From Verrucomicrobiales bacterium (GTDB taxonomy: Bacteria > Verrucomicrobiota > Verrucomicrobiia > Verrucomicrobiales > DEV007), in assembly GCA_017991025.1 (NCBI GenBank), contig JAGNMT010000076.1, positions 1-10,592 on the forward strand: a stretch of 10,592 bases of DNA, written 5' to 3'. The notes beneath the pieces were generated by a model. That model saw nothing but the letters and a program-made list of their open reading frames with translations, did no database searches and was not told where the DNA came from. The position numbers and the translations under genes were made by a program. Positions 6,318 through 10,592 of the stretch are shown here, piece by piece (the stretch's first letter is position 1; each line of letters opens with the position of its first letter).

Positions 6318-7703
6318 TTAATCCTCCCGCATGAAGTCGGGCAACTCGGGCGGAGTCGGATGTGAGGCCAGGAAATTTTCCACCCACGAAATATTGTATT
6401 TTCCCGTGCGGAAGGCCGCATGCTCGAGGATGGAAGCCTGAAAAGGAATTGTCGTTTTGATCCCGCGAACAATAAATTCCTTGAGCGAGCGTATCATGCG
6501 GGCGATCGCGATGTCGCGGGTTGCTCCGGTCACGATGAGCTTCGCGATCATCGAATCGTAGTTCGGCGGGACTTCGTAGCCACTGTAGACGTGGGTGTCC
6601 ACCCGCACGCCGCGACCTCCGGGGGCGTAGAAAAGATTTATCTTCCCGGGACTCGGGGCGAAGTTATTGTACGGGTCTTCAGCGTTGATGCGGCACTCAA
6701 TGGAGTGGCCTCGAGGCTGGCTGAACATGACGTGCTCGGAAAGCGGAGCCCCCGCAGCGACGCGGATTTGCTCCTTGATCAGGTCACAGCCACGAACCTC
6801 TTCCGTGATGGGATGCTCCACCTGGATCCGGGTGTTCATCTCCATGAAGTAGAAGTTCTCGTTATCATCGACGAGATACTCGATCGTGCCGCAGTTCTCA
6901 TAACCGATGTTTCGGACCAGTGTTTCCGAGGCTTCGGCCATACGCTGTCTTAGCTCCGGGGTAAGGAGTGGAGATGGCGTTTCCTCAATGATTTTCTGGT
7001 TCCGGCGTTGCATCGAGCAATCGCGTTCACCGAGCTCTTTTACGTTGCCGTGGCTGTCAGCTACGATTTGAAACTCCACATGGTGAGGATTTTCGACGAG
7101 TTTCTCGAGGTAGACGTCCGGACAACCAAAGCACGCGTTCGCCTCATTGCGGGCCGCGTGAAAGGCGCTCATGAAGCTGGCCTTGTTCAAGGCCGGGCGC
7201 ATCCCTCTGCCGCCACCGCCGGCGGTCGCTTTGATCATGACCGGGTAGCCGATCCTGGTGGCTTCCTTGAGGGCTTCCTCTTCGGTCTCGACGATGCCAT
7301 CGGACCCGGGGGTGACGGGGATCCCGTACTTGGTCGCTGTGGCCCGGGCCATATTCTTATCTCCCATCATCGCGATGATCTTGGCGGAGGGACCGATGAA
7401 TTTTACATTGCAGCTCTCGCAGAGTTCGGCAAAACGGGGGTTCTCGGAGAGAAAGCCGTAGCCGGGGTGGATTGCATCGACATTGGCAATCTCCGCAGCG
7501 GAGAGGATCGCCTGCATATTGAGATAGGAATCGGCGCTGGCGGGGGGGCCGATGCAAATGGCGTCGTCGGCGAGATGGACGTGCATTGAGTCCGTGTCCG
7601 CTTCAGAATAGACGGCGGTCGTCCTGATTCCCAGTTCCTTGGCGGCACGGATCACACGAAGCGCGATCTCGCCCCGGTTCGCTACGAGAATGTTTTTGAA
7701 CAT
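6318..7703 (-). CDS. accC: Biotin carboxylase subunit of acetyl-CoA carboxylase
   Basis: A 461-residue enzyme that uses ATP and bicarbonate to carboxylate biotin on the carrier protein AccB, in the cytoplasm. The length is normal for AccC. The N-terminal domain starts FKNILVANRGEIALRVIRAA. The ATP-grasp has Lys116 (GDK), Lys158 and the glycine loop GGGGRGM (162-168), His208, and Lys237 in RRNQKIIEE. Metal and catalytic residues follow: Glu275, then Glu288, Asn290 and Arg292 in FMEMNTRIQVEHP, and Arg338 in ECRINAEDP. All active-site residues I can check are present. The ATG at 7703 gives the family-standard N-terminus. It follows accB by 47 bases in the same direction, the usual accBC order. 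The carboxyltransferase subunits accA and accD are not in the window. Confidence 0.97.
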   Translation of the reverse strand: MFKNILVANRGEIALRVIRAAKELGIRTTAVYSEADTDSMHVHLADDAICIGPPASADSYLNMQAILSAAEIANVDAIHPGYGFLSENPRFAELCESCNVKFIGPSAKIIAMMGDKNMARATATKYGIPVTPGSDGIVETEEEALKEATRIGYPVMIKATAGGGGRGMRPALNKASFMSAFHAARNEANACFGCPDVYLEKLVENPHHVEFQIVADSHGNVKELGERDCSMQRRNQKIIEETPSPLLTPELRQRMAEASETLVRNIGYENCGTIEYLVDDNENFYFMEMNTRIQVEHPITEEVRGCDLIKEQIRVAAGAPLSEHVMFSQPRGHSIECRINAEDPYNNFAPSPGKINLFYAPGGRGVRVDTHVYSGYEVPPNYDSMIAKLIVTGATRDIAIARMIRSLKEFIVRGIKTTIPFQASILEHAAFRTGKYNISWVENFLASHPTPPELPDFMRED

Positions 7704-7750
7704 GGCGTTTTCGCTCGTGCTTCCACCGGAGAGGGGGGAGCACTTTTAGA

Positions 7751-8233
7751 CTAGGAGGTTTTGACCCGGAAGAGCGGGTGTCCATACTGGACGGCGGTTC
7801 CGTTTTCCACAAGGATCTCAACGATTTCGCCGCTGATCTCGGCCTTGATCTCATTCATCACCTTCATCGCTTCGATGATGCAAACCGTGGTGTCAGCGGT
7901 GATTTTGTCTCCGATCTTCGCAAAAGGTTCGGCGTCGGGCGAGGAGGCGTAATACAAGGTGCCTACCATGGGAGAGGTTACTTCTTTCACACCGGCGGGA
8001 AGCGCGCCGTCGGCGAGGACCGGAGCGGGGGCCGCCGCCGGAGCAGGAGCCCCTGAATAGGCATGCATAAATTGAGGTCCCGGGGATGAGGCCATCCACT
8101 GCTGGATCGCTTTCATGTCGATGTCTCCACCCTTTTTGAGTTCCAGCTTGGTCTCGTCCTGTTCGAGCTTAAACTGCGACAACCCATGCTGATCCATGAG
8201 CTCTACGATTTTCTTGATGTCTCTGAAGTCCAC
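7751..8233 (-). CDS. accB: Biotin carboxyl carrier protein of acetyl-CoA carboxylase
   Basis: A 160-residue carrier whose biotinylated lysine shuttles between AccC and the carboxyltransferase. The N-terminal segment (MDFRDIKKIVELMDQHGLSQ, 1-20) is the conserved dimer or AccC-contact region. Residues about 48-80 are an Ala/Pro-rich flexible linker, and 84-158 the biotinyl domain. The target lysine is Lys124 in EAMKVMNEI. The 'thumb' found in AccB proteins is present (YYASSPDAEPF, 94-104). The start is a GTG: an in-frame TAA lies only ten codons upstream, no ATG comes before residue 13, and starting at Met13 would remove the conserved N-terminus. GAGAGGG, about ten bases before the GTG, is a fair Shine-Dalgarno. 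Confidence 0.96.
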   Translation of the reverse strand: MDFRDIKKIVELMDQHGLSQFKLEQDETKLELKKGGDIDMKAIQQWMASSPGPQFMHAYSGAPAPAAAPAPVLADGALPAGVKEVTSPMVGTLYYASSPDAEPFAKIGDKITADTTVCIIEAMKVMNEIKAEISGEIVEILVENGTAVQYGHPLFRVKTS

Positions 8234-8264
8234 GGCGGTCGGCCCTCTCGGTTGAAATTAAATG

Positions 8265-8281
8265 GCGGGCATCTGGCCCGC
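8265..8281 (-). terminator. GC hairpin in the accB leader, possible terminator or attenuator
   Basis: On the minus strand GCGGGC (8281-8276) pairs perfectly with GCCCGC (8270-8265) around a five-base loop, followed by the T-rich CATTTAATTTC. This ends about 10 bases before the accB ribosome binding site. It could terminate the upstream operon or attenuate accBC. The T tract is interrupted. Confidence 0.45.
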
Positions 8282-8312
8282 GGCTACCCTGACGCAGAAT
8301 GCCCGGGGTTTC

Positions 8313-8326
8313 CAGTTCAAAAACTG
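8313..8326. promoter_or_regulatory. Inverted repeat near the putative accBC start of transcription
   Basis: CAGTT (8313-8317) and AACTG (8322-8326) form a perfect 5-4-5 inverted repeat. It lies just downstream of the weak promoter candidate at 8332-8360, a position suited to a repressor site. It does not match the FapR consensus I know. Confidence 0.25.
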
Positions 8327-8331
8327 ACCGG

Positions 8332-8360
8332 ATACAAGACGCAAGTTGCCGTTTCGTCAA
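8332..8360 (-). promoter_or_regulatory. Weak sigma70-like promoter candidate for accBC
   Basis: TTGACG (8360-8355) matches the -35 consensus at five of six and overlaps the aminotransferase stop codon. Seventeen bases on, TTGTAT (8337-8332) matches the -10 at only three of six. The position, 98 bases before the accB GTG, is plausible. Confidence 0.22.
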
Positions 8361-9535
8361 GTTCGAGCGTCGCGCATTGCACCAAGAACCCGGCTTATTT
8401 CGGCTGGAGTATTGTAAAAATGAGGGCTGAAGCGGATATAAGGAACCCCGTCCCGCCCGTGGCGAAAGCTGGCTACGACATTTTGCGCCGAAAGGGCGGC
8501 ATATAGTTTTTTGATGCGGTGGGGGTCGGTCCGGTCCGTAAACGAGGTGATTCCCGAGGCGGCGCTTCCTTCGCGGGGACCGATGAGTTGAAAACCCAGT
8601 TCTTCGAGTCCCGCGCAGAGCATCGACTTGAGCTCCAAGAGCCGCTTTGCGACGTTCTCGATTCCAATGCCGGTGAGGAGTTCGATCGAGGCCTGCATCC
8701 CGATGAGACCCTGGGCGTTGAGGACCCCCGGCTCGTAGCGCCGACCCCCGGGCTCGAAATCAACGGCATCCTGAGCGACAAAGTTCGGTGATTTCACATT
8801 CCAGGCGCCCAGCAGTGAAGGATGCAACGCCTCCTGACGCCGACGATTCACGTAAAAGATTCCTGCTGTCATCGGCCCCAGCATCCATTTGTGTGAGTCG
8901 GCGCTGAGGAAATCGACCTCTTTTGCCGGGGTCGGGAAGGCTCCTACTGTCTGAATCGCGTCGAGACAGAACAGCAGGTCCCGGGATCGGGCGATTTCAC
9001 CCACGGCCTCGATATCGAGCCGGTAACCGCTCAGAAAGTGGCACGAAGCTAGAGCGAGGAGCCTTGTCCGCGGAGTGATTGCCTGTTTTACCAGCTCGGG
9101 AGTGATCTCGCCGGTCTCACGGGGCTTTAGGTAGATGACCTTGACGCCCACTCTCTCCAGATTTTTCCAGGGGTAGACGTTGGCCGGATAATCATCGAGG
9201 TAAGTCACGATTTCGTCGCCGGGTTTCCACGGGATGCCGTTGGCAACGAGGCTTAGTCCCAGGCTCGTCGGGCCGAGCAGGGCGACTTCGTCAGCGTCGC
9301 AGGCAATGATCCCGGCTGCGGAGACTCGGACCTCGTCCATGCGCTTCAGGAGAACTTCCGTATAGTCCAATTCGCCGGTGGAGGAGGCGACGTTAAAATC
9401 GTTCATCGCTCTGACTGCCACCTGCGGCACGGCGGTGACGGCGGCGTGGGCCATAAAAATACGCTCCTTGCACGCGGGGAAGGCCTCGCGACGCCACGAT
9501 TCGTCCGAGTCTACCTTTTTTAGGAGTTCAAGCAT
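8357..9535 (-). CDS. Class V aminotransferase-fold PLP enzyme (not a cysteine desulfurase)
   Basis: A 392-residue fold-type I PLP enzyme of the aminotransferase class V family (NifS, isopenicillin N epimerase and relatives). The cofactor lysine is Lys216 in SADSHKWMLGP, preceded by His215; Asp192 in CLDAIQTVGAF should contact the pyridine nitrogen; the phosphate-side region is LLGPTSLGLSLV (86-97). The C-terminal domain ends with YIRFSPHFYNTPAEISRVL. The cysteine-bearing loop of desulfurases (RxGHHCAQP-like) is replaced by SFRHGRDGVP, with no Cys, so sulfur mobilisation from cysteine is unlikely; the substrate is unknown. The ATG at 9535 fits because IFMAHAAVTAVP and the preceding Trp/Phe-Pro block are conserved in related proteins. 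It lies six bases after the RelE-like gene, in the same frame, so the two are translated from one message. Confidence 0.88.
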   Translation of the reverse strand: MLELLKKVDSDESWRREAFPACKERIFMAHAAVTAVPQVAVRAMNDFNVASSTGELDYTEVLLKRMDEVRVSAAGIIACDADEVALLGPTSLGLSLVANGIPWKPGDEIVTYLDDYPANVYPWKNLERVGVKVIYLKPRETGEITPELVKQAITPRTRLLALASCHFLSGYRLDIEAVGEIARSRDLLFCLDAIQTVGAFPTPAKEVDFLSADSHKWMLGPMTAGIFYVNRRRQEALHPSLLGAWNVKSPNFVAQDAVDFEPGGRRYEPGVLNAQGLIGMQASIELLTGIGIENVAKRLLELKSMLCAGLEELGFQLIGPREGSAASGITSFTDRTDPHRIKKLYAALSAQNVVASFRHGRDGVPYIRFSPHFYNTPAEISRVLGAMRDART

Positions 9536-9543
9536 GACTCCTT
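9536..9543 (-). promoter_or_regulatory. Ribosome binding site overlapping the upstream stop
   Basis: The minus strand reads TAAGGAGTCATG: the stop of the RelE-like gene (TAA, 9544-9542) overlaps AAGGAG, and only two bases separate GGAG from the aminotransferase ATG. The close spacing suggests translational coupling rather than independent initiation. Confidence 0.55.
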
Positions 9544-9922
9544 AGACGCGGCGGGCGCGCTCACCTTCCTCAATAAGAGCCCAGAATTGTTTCGACTTCG
9601 CGAGGGAGTCGTCGTCACCGACCGGGAGATTGGCCCGAAAGAGAAAGTCCTGGAAGGTATTTTTGCAAAGAACCCGGTGAACAATGACGGAGTGATGATC
9701 CTTTGAGACTTCGAAATAGATCCGAACATCGCTTGCGCGGTAGCGATAGAGTTTTTTCCCGCCACGTTCGATCTGACCGAAACGGGTTTCGGTTCCTTTC
9801 TCCTCCAATCCGTCGAGGTCTTCGGGTTTGACCTGAAACTCATTGAGAACGTCGAGTTGCTCGAGCGTCGGCAACTGCGAGATTTCGGCGGCGCTGATTT
9901 CGTTGAAGATGACTTGGAACAC
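9542..9922 (-). CDS. RelE/ParE-fold-like small protein
   Basis: A 126-residue protein. The middle resembles the RelE/ParE toxin fold: a helical N-terminal half with an acidic LEQL-DVLNEF stretch, then GKKLYRYRASDVRIYFE (55-71) as a central strand pair with basic residues, and VIVHRVLCKNTFQDF (79-93) where RelE-type proteins carry the catalytic or target-binding strand. The C-terminal 26 residues are a charged helix beyond the fold. The start is a GTG at 9922: the in-frame TGA six codons upstream rules out anything earlier. RelE homologues cut mRNA on the ribosome and ParE homologues inhibit gyrase, but catalytic identity cannot be claimed here. No antitoxin-like gene lies beside it; the neighbours are a J-domain protein upstream and an aminotransferase six bases downstream. 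It may be a domesticated, non-toxic relative. The fold assignment is by eye from residue patterns. Confidence 0.68.
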   Translation of the reverse strand: MFQVIFNEISAAEISQLPTLEQLDVLNEFQVKPEDLDGLEEKGTETRFGQIERGGKKLYRYRASDVRIYFEVSKDHHSVIVHRVLCKNTFQDFLFRANLPVGDDDSLAKSKQFWALIEEGERARRV

Positions 9923-9931
9923 GCTCTCAGT

Positions 9932-9952
9932 TTCCCCTCAAGCAAGAGGGAA
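9932..9952 (-). promoter_or_regulatory. Hairpin enclosing the ribosome binding site of the RelE-like gene
   Basis: TTCCCTC (9952-9946, minus strand) pairs with GAGGGGAA (9939-9932) with one bulged base and a six-base loop. The downstream arm contains GAGGGG, the only Shine-Dalgarno-like sequence before the GTG at 9922, 11 bases away. Folding would hide it, which would dampen translation of this gene. Confidence 0.35.
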
Positions 9953-9975
9953 GGCAATGGGGAATTTTGTAATGG

Positions 9976-9999
9976 CCGCCCGGCCACACCGGAAGGCGG
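9976..9999 (-). terminator. GC-rich hairpin after the J-domain gene
   Basis: On the minus strand CCGC-(CTT bulge)-CCGG pairs with CCGG-GCGG around a five-base loop, giving eight GC pairs, 22 bases after the J-domain stop. There is no T-run after it, so it could be a transcript-stabilising or partial-termination structure rather than a true terminator. Confidence 0.3.
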
Positions 10000-10020
10000 T
10001 GGATTTGATCCAATCGGAAT

Positions 10021-10592
10021 TTAAAAAGGAAACTCCTCCTGAACCGCGACAAACTCCTCACGCATTGGCGGCCGCTTCGACGATTTCACGGACGTTTTTG
10101 CGGGGCGGGCAACTTTCTTGGAAGGTGCCTTCTTTTGGGCGTTGCGGGATTTCTGTTTAGCCGCAGTGAAACGTTTCGCCTCCTTAAAAATGGTCTTGAG
10201 AACCTTCAGGCGATGCCCCGCCTCACGAATTGCTTCCTCAATATTCTGTTGCATGGACTTGAAAAGGGCCTTGGTTTTTCGCTTTAACGAAAATTTCCAG
10301 GCGGGATGACTTGTCGCCCACTCCAACTCATCGCGTAGACTTTCAACTTGCCACTGCAACTCGTCCCGGTAGCGTCGCAAGGCGGGAGTTTGCGCGGGGG
10401 TGATCGTTTCTTCAAGATGGATCTGGAGCTTCATCTCGACCGTTTCGAGCCCTCCCGTATCGAATACCTTGTAACAGTTCATTGCCTCGTTCCAGAGGGC
10501 CTTTTCGACTTCGCCGAACTCGGAACTATGGTCAGGGTGAAGGCGTCTCGCGAGGCGGCGAAAAACGATCTTCGCGGCTGACTGGCTCGAAT
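10021..10592 (-). CDS. J-domain protein with long helical, lysine-rich tail (N-terminus cut by window edge)
   Basis: 189 residues are visible and the frame is open to the right edge, so the true start lies outside. The ATG at 10482 is only an internal Met: upstream of it the frame reads KIVFRRLARRLHPDHSSEFG, with the HPD tripeptide of J-domains at 10539-10531 after a basic helix II, followed by an acidic loop and a helix III (VEKALWNEAMNCYKVF). J-domains stimulate ATP hydrolysis by DnaK. The rest is not DnaJ-like: there is no Gly/Phe or zinc region. It has instead an acidic helix (LETVEMKLQIHLEE), long amphipathic helices with many Arg/Lys/Glu (visible residues about 70-145), a Lys/Ala/Ser-rich stretch (about 145-173) and an acidic-aromatic end (EEFVAVQEEFPF). 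It may be a specialised co-chaperone, possibly nucleic-acid-binding through the basic tail. The gap to the RelE-like gene is 98 bases. Confidence 0.78.
   Translation of the reverse strand, partial: SSQSAAKIVFRRLARRLHPDHSSEFGEVEKALWNEAMNCYKVFDTGGLETVEMKLQIHLEETITPAQTPALRRYRDELQWQVESLRDELEWATSHPAWKFSLKRKTKALFKSMQQNIEEAIREAGHRLKVLKTIFKEAKRFTAAKQKSRNAQKKAPSKKVARPAKTSVKSSKRPPMREEFVAVQEEFPF

Noticed and set aside
6420..7589. Two long plus-strand frames (177 and 193 codons) opposite accC
   Set aside because: They are complementary-strand reflections of a fully conserved biotin carboxylase.
8186..8506. A 106-codon plus-strand frame across the accB leader
   Set aside because: It overlaps both flanking minus-strand genes and has no start signal or protein-like pattern.
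1..10592. tRNA genes, CRISPR arrays, phage or transposase genes
   Set aside because: None seen on reading both strands; no regularly spaced short repeats or cloverleaf-like sequences were found.

Overview
The window looks like chromosomal DNA from a member of the Verrucomicrobiota, most probably an Opitutia-like lineage. This is an inference from the style of the proteins (an exported oligopeptidase B, an exported clan GH-A glycosidase, a small secreted protein with a C-terminal 'dG + W-N' core), from the moderately high GC, and from starts that mostly lack a clear Shine-Dalgarno. No 16S or other phylogenetic marker is present. There are nine protein genes, two of them cut by the window edges, and I found no tRNA, rRNA, CRISPR or transposase.

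Left third (1-2096) is the accessory-looking part. It holds the N-terminal two-thirds of a membrane-anchored or exported esterase-like alpha/beta hydrolase (minus strand, running off the left edge), a small H-type lectin domain protein (minus), a gene-free stretch of about 560 bp, and a 114-residue secreted protein of unknown function (plus). A roughly 84-bp intergenic repeat followed by a CAGT tract occurs in two direct copies (from 1308 and from 2000). A partial inverted copy (1911-1948) lies at the 3' end of the small secreted gene. Both convergent genes here end in the same repeat-derived GAC-TGA-CTG string.

Middle (2097-6281): a signal-peptide-bearing S9 family peptidase closely resembling oligopeptidase B (minus) and a secreted clan GH-A glycoside hydrolase (plus) diverge from a 246-bp intergenic region. 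That region contains a perfect 17-bp palindrome, a candidate operator for carbohydrate-controlled expression of the glycosidase.

Right part (6318-10592, all minus strand) reads J-domain protein, then RelE-fold protein, then class V aminotransferase, then accB, then accC. The last two are the biotin carboxyl carrier protein and biotin carboxylase of acetyl-CoA carboxylase, the first committed step of fatty acid synthesis. The RelE-like and aminotransferase genes are separated by a single in-frame stop and six bases. A 123-bp leader with a GC hairpin separates them from accB, so accBC may have its own promoter or be attenuated. The J-domain gene continues past the right edge: its HPD motif is readable only upstream of the first internal ATG.

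The best leads are the intergenic repeat family that supplies gene ends, the RelE-fold gene without a visible antitoxin embedded next to housekeeping genes, the exported oligopeptidase B with a predicted change in its second specificity pocket, and the palindrome in front of the glycosidase.
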